A stretch of DNA of 64,000 bases. Source: Alkalihalobacillus sp. LMS39. Lineage in GTDB: Bacteria; Bacillota; Bacilli; Bacillales; Bacillaceae_F. This document shows, piece by piece, positions 44,412-53,189 of the stretch. The stretch lies in NCBI RefSeq assembly GCF_022812285.1, contig NZ_CP093300.1:2728001-2792000 (forward strand), in the 5' to 3' direction. The position numbers and the translations under genes were made by a program. The notes under the pieces were generated by a model. It was not told the origin of the DNA. It was given only the letters and a program-made list of their open reading frames with translations, and made no database searches. Each line of letters starts with the position of its first letter. Within the stretch, counting starts at the first letter, position 1.

Positions 44412-45287
44412 ATGCCCTATCATGTTCATATAAAAAATATCTTTTTTATTTTACTCGGGTCCGCAATTTTATCGTTTGGTCTCGTTTATTTCAATATGGA
44501 AAATAATTTAGCAGATGGTGGATTCACCGGAATAACACTCGTACTCTTTTTTATTTTTAATTTTGACCCCGCCGTCACGAACTTACTCTTAAATATCCCG
44601 TTATTTTTTATCGGTTGGTATATTCTTGGACGTCAAACGTTTGTGTATACGATTATCGGAACAGTCAGTGTATCTATATTCTTATTTATCTTTCAACGCT
44701 TTCGTGTCACATCCATCCCACTACATGATGATTTAACATTAGCTGCGTTATTTGCCGGTGTATTCATAGGAGTTGGATTAGGCATCGTGTTTAAATATGG
44801 AGGAACAACAGGTGGAGTTGATATCATTGCCAAACTCGGATTCAAATATTTAGGCTGGAGTATGGGAAAAACGATGTTTATCTTTGACGCCGCTGTTATT
44901 GCTTCTTCTTTACTTTATTTAAACTATCGCGAAGCTATGTATACATTACTTGCTGTTTTTATCGCTGCCAAAGTGATTGATTTAATCCAACAAGGGGCTT
45001 ATTCAGCCAAAGCTGCGTTTATTATCTCTGATCATGTTAGTGAAATTGCAGCGACGATTATGAATGAAATGGAACGTGGCGCCACCGTCCTTAAAGGAAA
45101 AGGAAGTTTTACAGGAGTAGAAAAAGAAGTGTTATACTGTGTTGTCGGGAGAAATGAACTCATTCGTTTAAAAGGCTTAATCGAAAAAATCGACCCTCAT
45201 GCATTCGTAACCGTAAATGATGTTCAAGATGTCATCGGCGAAGGCTTCACATTAGATGAAAACAAAAAGCCATTACGGCAAACATAA
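44412..45287 (+). CDS. ypjC: YitT-family membrane protein with DUF2179 domain (YpjC-like)
   Basis: 291 residues. Five to six membrane segments with the NNLADGGFTGITL and KYGGTTGGVDIIAKLG repeats are followed by the soluble C-terminal DUF2179 domain (about 210-291, ERGATVLKGKGSFTGVEKEVLYCVVGRNEL). B. subtilis YpjC has this architecture and lies in the same gene neighbourhood. Substrate unknown. ATG 44412 follows GGGGGG. The stop codon overlaps the start of a family 2 repeat, so the 3' end of this transcript contains the repeat. Confidence 0.87.
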   Translation: MPYHVHIKNIFFILLGSAILSFGLVYFNMENNLADGGFTGITLVLFFIFNFDPAVTNLLLNIPLFFIGWYILGRQTFVYTIIGTVSVSIFLFIFQRFRVTSIPLHDDLTLAALFAGVFIGVGLGIVFKYGGTTGGVDIIAKLGFKYLGWSMGKTMFIFDAAVIASSLLYLNYREAMYTLLAVFIAAKVIDLIQQGAYSAKAAFIISDHVSEIAATIMNEMERGATVLKGKGSFTGVEKEVLYCVVGRNELIRLKGLIEKIDPHAFVTVNDVQDVIGEGFTLDENKKPLRQT

Positions 45288-45466
45288 GAAAAACGCGGGA
45301 GCGTCTTTTCTTTCAAGCGAAGTGCGAAGCCCTGCCCGCTTTTGACAGTGAACCCTAAGTGCTTTTCTTGGGGTGAAACGCGCAGGTGCGTAGCCTTCGC
45401 TCTTCTAGAATAAGCTTTCAAAGCTTCATTGCTATATCAAAATTTTTATACTCCCTTATAAAAGTA
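45286..45466. repeat. Dispersed repeat, family 2, full-length copy B
   Basis: About 180 bases, near-identical to 5732-5912 along its whole length, including the internal section with the AAGTGCTTTTCTTGGGG hairpin. It begins within the TAA of ypjC. No family 1 copy accompanies it here. Confidence 0.88.
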
Positions 45467-45496
45467 TAGAGTTTTTGCCACAATACAGAACTTCAG

Positions 45497-45620
45497 ACCC
45501 GCTACCGGGATGGGGGACACGCTTTCCGCAGGCGGGCGTTGAACTAACCGGCACGCCGGTGGATTTCAACTTGCCCTTCCCTCCTGCAGGAGTCGGCCCC
45601 CCATCCCGTCCGCTCTTTTT
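45497..45620. repeat. Long GC-rich palindromic repeat, family 3
   Basis: Imperfect inverted repeat: GGGATGGGGG...GCAGGCGGGCGTTGAACTAACCGGC on the left and GCCGGTGGATTTCAAC...CCTGCAGG...CCCCCATCCC on the right. The left half recurs at 10646-10700. The GC content is well above the surroundings. Non-coding; similar CGCTTTCCGC repeats are spread in Bacillus genomes. Confidence 0.82.
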
Positions 45621-45660
45621 AGTGGGAAAACGAAATGAACTTCTCTTCAACAACTTATAA

Positions 45661-45947
45661 AAAAGTAATAAAGACCTAACTTGACTTTATGACATGTTTT
45701 AAATAAGCATAGTTTCGGTTGGAGAAGTCTAAAAGGTTTGAAAGAATTTCACTCTAAGCGAAAACTTATTTGTGATAAATCTCAAAAAACATGTAACTTA
45801 TGAATTCGTCGTTTTCCATACCTGTGTATGCAACAGACAGAGCCATTGAGTATGCTTGAACTCTTTTCAAAAGGTTTTTCGATGCCTTTATCCAACTGCA
45901 ACGAATGATAGCCTCATGTCGCACAAATAAACAGAAAAAAAATAACG
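45661..45947. other. Intergenic stretch, nothing recognised
   Basis: AT-rich spacer between the family 3 palindrome and the terminator of the YugP-like gene. A minus-strand open frame of 67 codons here has no ribosome site or family and is not supported. Confidence 0.5.
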
Positions 45948-45990
45948 TAAAACCGCCTTTGAGATTCATTTCTCAAAGGCGGTTTGTCTA
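45948..45990. terminator. Terminator of the YugP-like gene
   Basis: 14-base stem AAACCGCCTTTGAG / CTCAAAGGCGGTTT (45951-45964 with 45973-45986), with a T-rich tract on the minus strand. It resembles the ilvA hairpin at 10751-10789 in stem and loop. Confidence 0.8.
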
Positions 45991-46037
45991 CTTTCTAAAC
46001 TTCTTAAAAACAGCTTTTTAAGAAGTAATTTATTTCC

Positions 46038-46718
46038 TTAATCGTCTCCGCTCATTCCGATATAGATAAGAATAAAACGTAATAATTCAATGACAGCTAC
46101 TACTGCTGCGGCAACATATGTTAATGCTGCTGCATCAAGTACTTTTTTCGTTTCTTTTTCTTCATGATTACGAATTATTCCACTTGATACCATTTGTTGC
46201 ATAGCCCTACTACTTGCATTAAACTCTACAGGCAATGTGACAAGTTGGAATAAAACCGCAAAAGCCATAAACACAATCCCTAAAAGGATTAAGCCACTTG
46301 CTTGAAAAATAATCCCAGCTAGTAAAACAAAGAAAGAGAAATTTGACCCTAAATTCGCTACAGGTACAAGAGTGTGACGGAAGCGTAGAAATGCATATTC
46401 TTCTGCATCTTGAATCGCATGACCAACCTCATGGGCCGCAACAGCCCCACCAGCAACAGATGTCCCATAGTAATTTTCCTCGGATAAGCGGACAGCTTTC
46501 GCTCTTGGATCATAATGGTCCGTTAATTTTCCGCGAATCGGCTCGATAGTAACGTCGTATAATCCATTATCATCAAGTATTTTTCTAGCTACTTGTGCTC
46601 CTGTTAACCCATGAGCCGCACCAATGTTTGAGTACTTTTTATACGCACTTTTCACTTTCATTTGTGCCCATAACGGGATAATAAGAAGAATTGCAAAGTA
46701 GAAAATGTAAAAAATCAT
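46038..46718 (-). CDS. YugP-type zinc metallopeptidase, membrane-bound
   Basis: 226 residues. An N-terminal membrane helix (about 1-20) is followed by the zinc site AAHEVGHAIQDAE (HExxH, about 95-106) and two to three C-terminal hydrophobic segments. NYYGTSVAGGAVAAHEVGHA is the pattern of the B. subtilis YugP family. The active site is probably cytosolic or membrane-proximal; physiological substrates are unknown. ATG 46718 follows GAGGTG. Not part of this neighbourhood in B. subtilis as far as is recalled. Confidence 0.85.
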   Translation of the reverse strand: MIFYIFYFAILLIIPLWAQMKVKSAYKKYSNIGAAHGLTGAQVARKILDDNGLYDVTIEPIRGKLTDHYDPRAKAVRLSEENYYGTSVAGGAVAAHEVGHAIQDAEEYAFLRFRHTLVPVANLGSNFSFFVLLAGIIFQASGLILLGIVFMAFAVLFQLVTLPVEFNASSRAMQQMVSSGIIRNHEEKETKKVLDAAALTYVAAAVVAVIELLRFILIYIGMSGDD

Positions 46719-46806
46719 GTCGCAATATCACCTCGAAGACTTGTATTTACTTTTATTTTATTGAACCTCGTTTATAAAGTCAATCGATTTACTCGCCTTT
46801 GTTTAC

Positions 46807-47595
46807 CTATTCTTTGACTTTCACTTTTTGCTTTTCTGCTTTGTATTTTTTAAAGCCAACATAAGAAAGTGATGTGAAAATCATTCCTCCTATCGTAAGC
46901 ATTACCCATAATAAAGAAGGGTCTGCTCCGTCTTCTTGAATCCCATCATATAAAAGATGAAGTTCTTTTTCGATCACTTCTAATTGTGCGAGCTTTTGCT
47001 CATCTTGTAATAAATCTTGACGGTATTTTTCTAGGAAAGCAATATGCGATTGGATTCGTTGGAAGTTCTGTGGTTCTAAATCAATCATAATTGCCGGACG
47101 AATAACTTGATATTGACGTAAAAATTCATTGATCCGATGTTGTAATGCTTGATTATCTCCAGCTTCAGCGGTTTCTTTCATTTGATGAAAGGAATGAAAC
47201 AGTGATTTTTCGGTATTTTTCCAAAGTGGTTTTCCATCTGTTACAAGTGCATCTACGACTAATCGAAATTCTGTCGCCCGTAAAATTCGTTCGTCTGTAG
47301 GAACCGATACACCAGTCACTGCTCCCTCTACTTGTTCAAAGGAATTGGTTACAATATGCAAATCACTCATCGTAAGATTTGAATTATTATAGCGGATAGA
47401 TAAAAATTGTTCAGAAAAATACGTTAGCATTTTTTTTGCATCTTCGTATTTTTCTTGTTTCACAAGCTGCAACACTTTATCTGAAATATGGTTTAACTCA
47501 TTCCATTTATCTTCATCAACCTCATTGTTTGCCATAGTCGCAGCTGGAAAACAAAACAACACAATGGCGATTACTACTAATACAAAACGACGCAT
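46807..47595 (-). CDS. ypjB: Sporulation-associated protein YpjB
   Basis: 262 residues. Signal peptide (about 1-22, ending TMAN), a largely helical extracytoplasmic region (about 25-225) and a C-terminal membrane helix (about 228-248) with a lysine-rich cytosolic end. DKVLQLVKQEKYEDAKKMLTYFSEQFL is typical of the YpjB family, found in spore formers and named for sporulation in databases; its mechanism is unknown. ATG 47595 with GAGGAGGGACCAAA. Located between ypjA and ypjC as in B. subtilis. Confidence 0.85.
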   Translation of the reverse strand: MRRFVLVVIAIVLFCFPAATMANNEVDEDKWNELNHISDKVLQLVKQEKYEDAKKMLTYFSEQFLSIRYNNSNLTMSDLHIVTNSFEQVEGAVTGVSVPTDERILRATEFRLVVDALVTDGKPLWKNTEKSLFHSFHQMKETAEAGDNQALQHRINEFLRQYQVIRPAIMIDLEPQNFQRIQSHIAFLEKYRQDLLQDEQKLAQLEVIEKELHLLYDGIQEDGADPSLLWVMLTIGGMIFTSLSYVGFKKYKAEKQKVKVKE

Positions 47596-47669
47596 TTTGG
47601 TCCCTCCTCTTCTTCTACTCTATCGTATGAAGCGATGGACAAGAGTAGACCAAAAAAAGGGACAAGGAT

Positions 47670-48269
47670 TTAAGATTTTATATTCATAGTAAAGCGGTCG
47701 CCTCGAACACCAATCATATATACCGTAAAAATCGAAAATATGCTGAGCCAAAACGTAAAATAGCCAATATGATGAATATACGGAACAAGACTTGATGCAA
47801 CCCATGGATACATTCCATATAAATAATCAATCATTTCATTATGTATAACCCATACTGACACAACAATGAGATGCCAACTCTTAATTCGATAAAACGGACC
47901 GTAAAGAACTGCTTGAATGGCCATTCCAAGATGAGACAAAATGAGCATGTAATTTTGCCAAGATAATGTCGAACCCATTATACCGGCACCTATATTCATC
48001 GCTACCGCCCATAAACCGTATTTAATTAATGTCACCGCAGCAAATGCTTCAAGCAAACCCCAATTTTTCCCTTTCAAAAACGCAAGCAATACAAATAAAA
48101 AAAACAAACTAGCTGTTGGGCTGTCTGGAACAAATATAAGAAATTGCGGCGGGGTAATCGCTAATTGCCCTTTATACCAATAATATCCATAAATTGTACC
48201 AAAGAAATTAATAATCAATAAACTGCTCAAAACCCAACGTTGCCGAAAAAATGAAAAAACGTTTGTCAT
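47670..48269 (-). CDS. ypjA: DUF1405 integral membrane protein YpjA
   Basis: 199 residues with six hydrophobic segments and conserved FFGTIYGYYWYKGQL, FVPDSPTASLFF and YLYGMYPWV motifs of DUF1405. Function unknown. ATG 48269 follows AAGGAAGGAAAGAAA; an ATG six codons earlier lies within that purine-rich site. It lies downstream of qcrC but is separated from it by a terminator and a short family 2 repeat. Confidence 0.88.
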   Translation of the reverse strand: MTNVFSFFRQRWVLSSLLIINFFGTIYGYYWYKGQLAITPPQFLIFVPDSPTASLFFLFVLLAFLKGKNWGLLEAFAAVTLIKYGLWAVAMNIGAGIMGSTLSWQNYMLILSHLGMAIQAVLYGPFYRIKSWHLIVVSVWVIHNEMIDYLYGMYPWVASSLVPYIHHIGYFTFWLSIFSIFTVYMIGVRGDRFTMNIKS

Positions 48270-48288
48270 TTTCTTTCCTTCCTTCATA

Positions 48289-48360
48289 AAGAAAAACGCG
48301 AGAGCGTCTGTTCATCTAGAATAACTTTCAAAACTTCACTGCTAGACCAAAACTTTTATG
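48289..48360. repeat. Dispersed repeat, family 2, internally deleted copy C
   Basis: 72 bases: the AAGAAAAACGCGAGAGCGTC head joined directly to the TCTAGAATAACTTTCAAAACTTCACTGC tail. The middle 100 or so bases of the full copies are missing. It lies between ypjA and the qcrC terminator. Confidence 0.8.
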
Positions 48361-48364
48361 TTTT

Positions 48365-48400
48365 AAAAAAAGCTGACCGTTACCGAGTCAGCTTTTTGTC
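48365..48400. terminator. Intrinsic terminator of qcrABC
   Basis: 11-base stem AAAAAGCTGAC / GTCAGCTTTTT with a nine-base loop. It lies just after the qcrC stop on the minus strand, flanked by T-rich sequence. Confidence 0.85.
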
Positions 48401-48405
48401 ATATC

Positions 48406-49188
48406 TTATTCTTCTGGGTCAAACCCGTCGTTTTCGATGTACTTCGCAAGAGTTTCTAACTCTTCTTCTGTACCAGTAAACGTACCACCAGGCATTGCCC
48501 CACGACCATTAACAATGATGTCTTTAATTTCTTCAGCAGTTAAGCCTGTTTCAACAAGCGCATATCCGGCTGAACCACCTTCTAATTGATTACCATGACA
48601 ACCAATACATGATTGGGTTGAGTAAATAGCATAGCCATTTGCATCTTCATCAATTTCATGCTCGACAATTGCCCCTTGTTGAGCAGCTGCTTCCCAGTCA
48701 TGCTGGTCAACCGATTCCCATGTTAAGAAAATTGTCGCAATAACAGCTAATAACATAATACCAGTTGCGATAGGACGTTTCATTGGACGACGCTCTTTCC
48801 CAGTATCTAACCATGGTGCTAACATAAGTGCACCAAACGCTAAACCAGGCATAACAACGGCGCCGATAACAGTGTAATCACCCGCGGCAAACTGATACTT
48901 TAATAATTGGTATAAAAATAAGAAATACCAGTCAGGTAATGGAATATATCCAGCATCTGTAGGGTCAGCCATACGCTCAAGCGGCGCTGGATGTGCTACT
49001 GTTAAACAAAGATAACCCATTAAAAAGACCGCACCAACCATCCATTCTTTTAACAAGAAGTTAGGCCAAAACGCTTCTGTTTTCCCAGGGTATTCAGAAT
49101 AATCTTTTGGGATGTTTTGTTTTTTCCTGTATTCAGGAGCAACAACACGAGAATCCCCTACAAACTTCATTCCTTTTCCACGATGCAT
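48406..49188 (-). CDS. qcrC: Menaquinol-cytochrome c reductase cytochrome b/c subunit
   Basis: Fusion of the C-terminal half of cytochrome b (subunit IV, about three membrane helices at residues 45-170) with a cytochrome c domain (about 180-260). The heme c site is CIGCH (TQSCIGCHGNQLEGG) and the axial methionine is in GAMPGGTFTG. 260 residues (B. subtilis about 255). Works with QcrA and QcrB to move electrons from menaquinol to cytochrome c. ATG 49188 after GGAGGGAAATCG. Last gene of qcrABC, followed by a terminator. Confidence 0.96.
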   Translation of the reverse strand: MHRGKGMKFVGDSRVVAPEYRKKQNIPKDYSEYPGKTEAFWPNFLLKEWMVGAVFLMGYLCLTVAHPAPLERMADPTDAGYIPLPDWYFLFLYQLLKYQFAAGDYTVIGAVVMPGLAFGALMLAPWLDTGKERRPMKRPIATGIMLLAVIATIFLTWESVDQHDWEAAAQQGAIVEHEIDEDANGYAIYSTQSCIGCHGNQLEGGSAGYALVETGLTAEEIKDIIVNGRGAMPGGTFTGTEEELETLAKYIENDGFDPEE

Positions 49189-49217
49189 CGATTTCCCTCC
49201 TTTTCTCCTGCCTTATC

Positions 49218-49889
49218 TTACAACGGACCAGAAATCCCTTGTTTACGAATCATATAAAAGTGAGCACCTAATAATCCTAAAAGAGCTCCTGGTAGGAAGA
49301 AGACGTGTATCGCAAAGAAACGAGCTAATGTGGAAGCCCCTATAACTTCTCCTCCAGCTAATAGTGTTTTTGCAAAGCCACCGACTACCGGAACACTTTC
49401 AGCAATTTGCAAACCTACAACTGTTGCAAAGTATGCTTTCATATCCCATGGTAATAAGTACCCTGTAAAACCTAAACCTAACATAACAAAGAAAATTAAA
49501 ACTCCTACAACCCAGTTTAATTCACGAGGTTTTTTGTAAGAACCAGTGAAAAACACGCGTAATGTATGTAAGAACATCATTACAATAACTAAACTTGCAC
49601 CCCAGTGATGCATTCCACGAACGATCACACCAAAGGCGACTTCATTTTGTAAATAAGATACAGATTGATAGGCGTTAATAATATCTGGAACATAGTACAT
49701 TGTTAAAAACATTCCAGATAAAATTTGAATGACCGTAACAAAAAACGTCAGTCCACCAAAGCAATATACAAATGCTGAGAAATGGTGAGCTGGATTTACG
49801 TGTTCCGGCACTTCATGATCAGCAATATCTCGCCACATAGGCGTAATATCTAGACGCTCATCAACCCAGTCATAGATTTTTTGTAACAT
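49218..49889 (-). CDS. qcrB: Menaquinol-cytochrome c reductase cytochrome b subunit
   Basis: 223 residues, cytochrome b6-type with four membrane helices. Paired heme histidines are seen in GMHHWGASLVIVMMFLHTLRVF and FAIHVFFLPGALLGLLGAHF; quinol-site glycines lie in GFTGYLLPWDMKAYFA. The cysteine near the N-terminus of b6-type proteins is seen in FVYCFGG, where it may hold the extra heme c. GGAGGGGCGTAATTC precedes ATG 49889. Middle gene of qcrABC. Confidence 0.97.
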   Translation of the reverse strand: MLQKIYDWVDERLDITPMWRDIADHEVPEHVNPAHHFSAFVYCFGGLTFFVTVIQILSGMFLTMYYVPDIINAYQSVSYLQNEVAFGVIVRGMHHWGASLVIVMMFLHTLRVFFTGSYKKPRELNWVVGVLIFFVMLGLGFTGYLLPWDMKAYFATVVGLQIAESVPVVGGFAKTLLAGGEVIGASTLARFFAIHVFFLPGALLGLLGAHFYMIRKQGISGPL

Positions 49890-49903
49890 GAATTACGCCC
49901 CTC

Positions 49904-50407
49904 CTATACTTGTGGTCTTGGTCTTCCTAAATAAATGACTCCATCTCGCACTTCCAAATCATATTTGTGAAGTGGCTCGGTAGGAGGTGTATTTGGTACG
50001 TTCGTTCCATCTAACTCGAAACGCCCGAAATGACATGGGCAGAAAAATTGATTTTCATATTCTGGGTTAGTGTTCCAGTCAACCGTACAGCCTAAATGTG
50101 TACAAGTTGGTGATAATGCAACAATTTCTCCATCTTTTTCAAATACCCATGCTGCTTGAGTTACTTCAGAAGTATGCCAAGCATCAATTTGTTCAAACGA
50201 AAAATTAACACGCTGTGGCTCTGCTGTTACTTCTTCAGGTTTTAATTTAATTGGTACCATATCTGATTCTTCACCAACTTTTAATGCTGGATCTAAAGCA
50301 AAACGTGCCATTGGCATGACCATACCTGCAGCCATAAAGCCACCTACACCCATCAACGTGTATGTAAGGAATTGTCGTCTCGATACCTTATGGTCTTTCT
50401 CACTCAC
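49904..50407 (-). CDS. qcrA: Menaquinol-cytochrome c reductase Rieske iron-sulfur subunit
   Basis: 167 residues, identical to B. subtilis QcrA. An N-terminal twin-arginine-like motif SRRQFLTY precedes the membrane anchor (about 15-36). The [2Fe-2S] ligands are C102-T-H104 with C107 and C123-P-C125-H126 (two disulfide and two cluster cysteines). The start is GTG 50407, seven bases after a run of eight G. The open frame continues 15 codons into that ribosome site. First gene of qcrABC; upstream gap 160 bases to ypiF. Confidence 0.96.
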   Translation of the reverse strand: MSEKDHKVSRRQFLTYTLMGVGGFMAAGMVMPMARFALDPALKVGEESDMVPIKLKPEEVTAEPQRVNFSFEQIDAWHTSEVTQAAWVFEKDGEIVALSPTCTHLGCTVDWNTNPEYENQFFCPCHFGRFELDGTNVPNTPPTEPLHKYDLEVRDGVIYLGRPRPQV

Positions 50408-50566
50408 TCTCTTTCCCCCCCTACGTTGTCGTCCTCTTCGGACAAAATTCACACATTATATACTAGGACATACTTATGATAATATAATGTTTGCCAATGT
50501 GCAAGATAATATGAATTTTGTATGAATTTAGGCACAATATTTACATTATTTTACAATGATCAGTTG

Positions 50567-51028
50567 TTAACTTTGCCATTTCTTTGTAATGATAGGAATT
50601 AATTGCTTAATTTGGTCTGATACCGTTTCCATCTTATATTTCGAATCTAAATGCTCTAATGGAATCGTAGGCAACCAAATGAGCAACCCGCTTAATTGTT
50701 GCTCAACGGTACGCCACTCTGAATCAGATGTTAAAAATATCAAATGAGCTAGTCCATTTTCTTTTAAATGTGTTTGCCACGTTTCTAACTTCTCTAGCTT
50801 TTGTTCGATTGTTTCTTCTTTTAAATATGTAAAGCTAGGAAGTTCGATTAATCGCCCTCGAAATTGACGTTCTAACTCAAATGAAATCGTTGAAATAAAT
50901 TCCCCCATGGCGACAACTGATTTCATTTCTTCTGCTTTTACAGACATCGGTACTAGTGGAACAACTGCTGTGTCTACATATTCTTTTGATTGAATATATG
51001 TATCAATGTCCATCGTTTGCCACTTCAT
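50567..51028 (-). CDS. ypiF: DUF2487 family protein YpiF
   Basis: 153 residues, soluble. KWQTMDIDTYIQSKEYVDTAVVPLVPMS and FISTISFELERQFRGRLIELPSFTYL match the DUF2487 family to which B. subtilis YpiF belongs; function unknown. It lies between ypiB and qcrA in the conserved order. The ribosome site (GGGTGAAG) is weak. A terminator lies between ypiB and this gene's coding region on the upstream side, so it likely has its own promoter. Confidence 0.85.
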   Translation of the reverse strand: MKWQTMDIDTYIQSKEYVDTAVVPLVPMSVKAEEMKSVVAMGEFISTISFELERQFRGRLIELPSFTYLKEETIEQKLEKLETWQTHLKENGLAHLIFLTSDSEWRTVEQQLSGLLIWLPTIPLEHLDSKYKMETVSDQIKQLIPIITKKWQS

Positions 51029-51112
51029 ACAATCTTCACCCTTTGTTCTTTTATAGTTTCTACTCTATGTTACTGGATATACAAAAAAAAGAAAACCCAT
51101 GAAAATAAATGA

Positions 51113-51150
51113 AGCTACTGAAAAAGGAAAACTCCTTTTTCAGTAGCTGT
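51113..51150 (-). terminator. Intrinsic terminator after ypiA-ypiB
   Basis: 16-base perfect stem AGCTACTGAAAAAGGA / TCCTTTTTCAGTAGCT with a four-base loop, a few bases past the ypiB stop, followed by TTCATTTATTTTC on the minus strand. Confidence 0.85.
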
Positions 51151-51152
51151 AA

Positions 51153-51701
51153 TTAATCCAAACTCAATAGTTTCTTTAGTTCATTCGTAAGCTTGATAAA
51201 CTGCTCACGATTTTGTTGGTCAAGTGCATAATCAATATCAGCTTGCAATTGCTCTTTCGCAAACGATCGTAATGATTTATCCAATACAAGTTCAGCTAAA
51301 ATTCCATCAACGGTTGCCATTTCATTGTTTTCTGGAATAAACGGATTTTCTTCAAGAACGGCCACGTAATGATGGTTTACTTTCGAACCGATAAAATTAA
51401 GTTGGATGTAAACATCTTCGTCATCATGCAAGCGAATGTCATGAAACGCTTTTTCGGCATCCATTGTCACGTGCTTTTTTTTATGAAAACTAAAAGGGAC
51501 ATTTTCAACATCAGTCGTAGAAATAATTAATGCCTTTGGACAGTACTCTGCTTTCTCAACAAAATGGACCCGTTTCATTAACTCATCATCACTAATTAAA
51601 TAATTTAATAACCAAGCACACTCTCTTCGCTTTAATTGAAACGTTTTTAAAAACCATCTTAAAAAGTCTTTTTTTTCAACGACAGAAATAACGCTACTCA
51701 T
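51153..51701 (-). CDS. ypiB: UPF0302 family protein YpiB
   Basis: 182 residues (B. subtilis YpiB about 179). EKKDFLRWFLKTFQLKRRECAWLLNYLISDDELM and MDAEKAFHDIRLH are typical of UPF0302 with its C-terminal IDEAL motif region (DYALDQQNREQFIKLTNEL). In related Firmicutes the homologue (ReoY) helps ClpCP degrade MurA and so tunes peptidoglycan synthesis; whether this holds here is inference. ATG 51701 has seven bases to AGGGG; ATG 51704 is also possible. Confidence 0.87.
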   Translation of the reverse strand: MSSVISVVEKKDFLRWFLKTFQLKRRECAWLLNYLISDDELMKRVHFVEKAEYCPKALIISTTDVENVPFSFHKKKHVTMDAEKAFHDIRLHDDEDVYIQLNFIGSKVNHHYVAVLEENPFIPENNEMATVDGILAELVLDKSLRSFAKEQLQADIDYALDQQNREQFIKLTNELKKLLSLD

Positions 51702-51838
51702 CATTATTCCCCTCCTTAGTCGAAAATCCCTTTGGCTATAAAAAACGACGTGGTTACTTTTATTTACTTCCTTAAACTATTCGTGATTTCCCATTTGTTT
51801 TCCTTTATTATATTTCAATTTTTTACGCGCTATTACTT

Positions 51839-53098
51839 TCATTCTTCCTGTACTTGTTCTAAGTATTCAACTAAATGTGATCGCTCATTATCTAATGAAA
51901 TGGCCCGCTGTAAAAGTTCAGTACCTTCTTTTCTGTAACCACTTTCCATTAAAAACATTCCATAATCTTCACAAAACTCTGCATCCTCAGCAAAATGCTC
52001 TGTTACTTTAGCAAATGCTTCACGAGCTGCATTGAAATCATCTTCTTTCCACAATCCATATGCTTGATACCACGTTAATAATGGGTCTTGCTCACCAAAC
52101 TCTTCAATATGTTCAATTAATTCTAATAAATCGTCATAATTTTCTTCATGTTTGAAATAAGAGGCTAATGTACGGACAGCTTCAAAATAGGAAGGATTTA
52201 AACTAATGACTTGTCGTAATAAATTTTCAGCTTTGCTCGCATCTCCTGTTTTAAAACATAATTTGGCGCCTTGAACATACAGACCTTCATTGTATTCATC
52301 AATCTTTAAGCCTTCTTCTATTGTATGCAGTGCATCCTTGTATTTGTGCAACGCTTCATAGGATTTTGCCAAATATGGATATAAACTACTAAATGAAGGA
52401 TCTTGCTCTTTCACTTTTGTAAATTGTTGTACCGCGGTTTCAAAATCTTCAAGTTGATAGACGGTATAAGCATATCCAAACCGGCTCATCGGATCATCAT
52501 GTTCCTTTAACCCTTTTTGATAAAACTCAATTGCCTCTTCAAACTCTCCAGCCGCACTAAACGCTTCCGCTAACCGCAATTCAATATGAAAAGATTCAAA
52601 TGTTGGCTCATTAGCATACAACGCTTTTTTTAAGTGGGGAATGCTTTTTTGATAGTCACCACGCTCTAAATAAAACTCTCCTAATCCAAGTGACACAATC
52701 GGTTCATTTGGTGCTTTTTTCATCGCATTCATTAATTTTTGTTCAGCTACTTCTTCTAACCCTTGCAATTGATATAAATCCGCTAATAATAATTGAGCTT
52801 GAACATATACACCATCTGTTTCCTTTACTTCCAATAACATATCAATTGCTTCATCTTCTTCATCTAAATCAATGAGAAGCTCAGCCGAAAAAATATATAA
52901 TTCTCCCTCATCTGGGTACAACATAATAAGCTCGTCCATAATTCGTTTTGACGCTTCTAGATGTCCTAATTCATAATAGGCTTGCGCCACCATATATTTC
53001 GTTTCATGATCGGCTTCTTTTTCAATTTGTTCAAGTTGCTTTAAGCCGTCAGCAATTTCACCTTGCTCGATTTTTTTAAATGCTTGTTCAATTGTCAA
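51839..53098 (-). CDS. ypiA: TPR-repeat protein YpiA
   Basis: 419 residues made almost wholly of tetratricopeptide repeats (about ten), for example GHLEASKRIMDELIMLYPDEGELYIF and GDYQKSIPHLKKALYANEP. Homologous to B. subtilis YpiA, which in related bacteria (ReoY/YpiA module) works with the YpiB homologue in ClpCP-dependent proteolysis. No ATG is available; TTG 53098 is used, ten bases after GGAGGG. It lies directly upstream of ypiB with a 130-base gap. Confidence 0.88.
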   Translation of the reverse strand: MTIEQAFKKIEQGEIADGLKQLEQIEKEADHETKYMVAQAYYELGHLEASKRIMDELIMLYPDEGELYIFSAELLIDLDEEDEAIDMLLEVKETDGVYVQAQLLLADLYQLQGLEEVAEQKLMNAMKKAPNEPIVSLGLGEFYLERGDYQKSIPHLKKALYANEPTFESFHIELRLAEAFSAAGEFEEAIEFYQKGLKEHDDPMSRFGYAYTVYQLEDFETAVQQFTKVKEQDPSFSSLYPYLAKSYEALHKYKDALHTIEEGLKIDEYNEGLYVQGAKLCFKTGDASKAENLLRQVISLNPSYFEAVRTLASYFKHEENYDDLLELIEHIEEFGEQDPLLTWYQAYGLWKEDDFNAAREAFAKVTEHFAEDAEFCEDYGMFLMESGYRKEGTELLQRAISLDNERSHLVEYLEQVQEE

Positions 53099-53189
53099 TT
53101 TCCGATTTCCCTCCTAGTTTGTTACCAGTCCATATTGTCATCATACCAAAATGATTTGATTAGGAAAAGGAAACGGTCTTAAAGGAAAG

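Noticed and set aside
45456-45660. Open frames on both strands through the family 3 palindrome
   Set aside because: They are produced by the GC-rich inverted repeat, with no ribosome site or homology, and the half-copy at 10646 does not keep them.
45766-45969. 67-codon minus-strand frame
   Set aside because: It overlaps the terminator hairpin, lacks a ribosome site and shows no recognised family.
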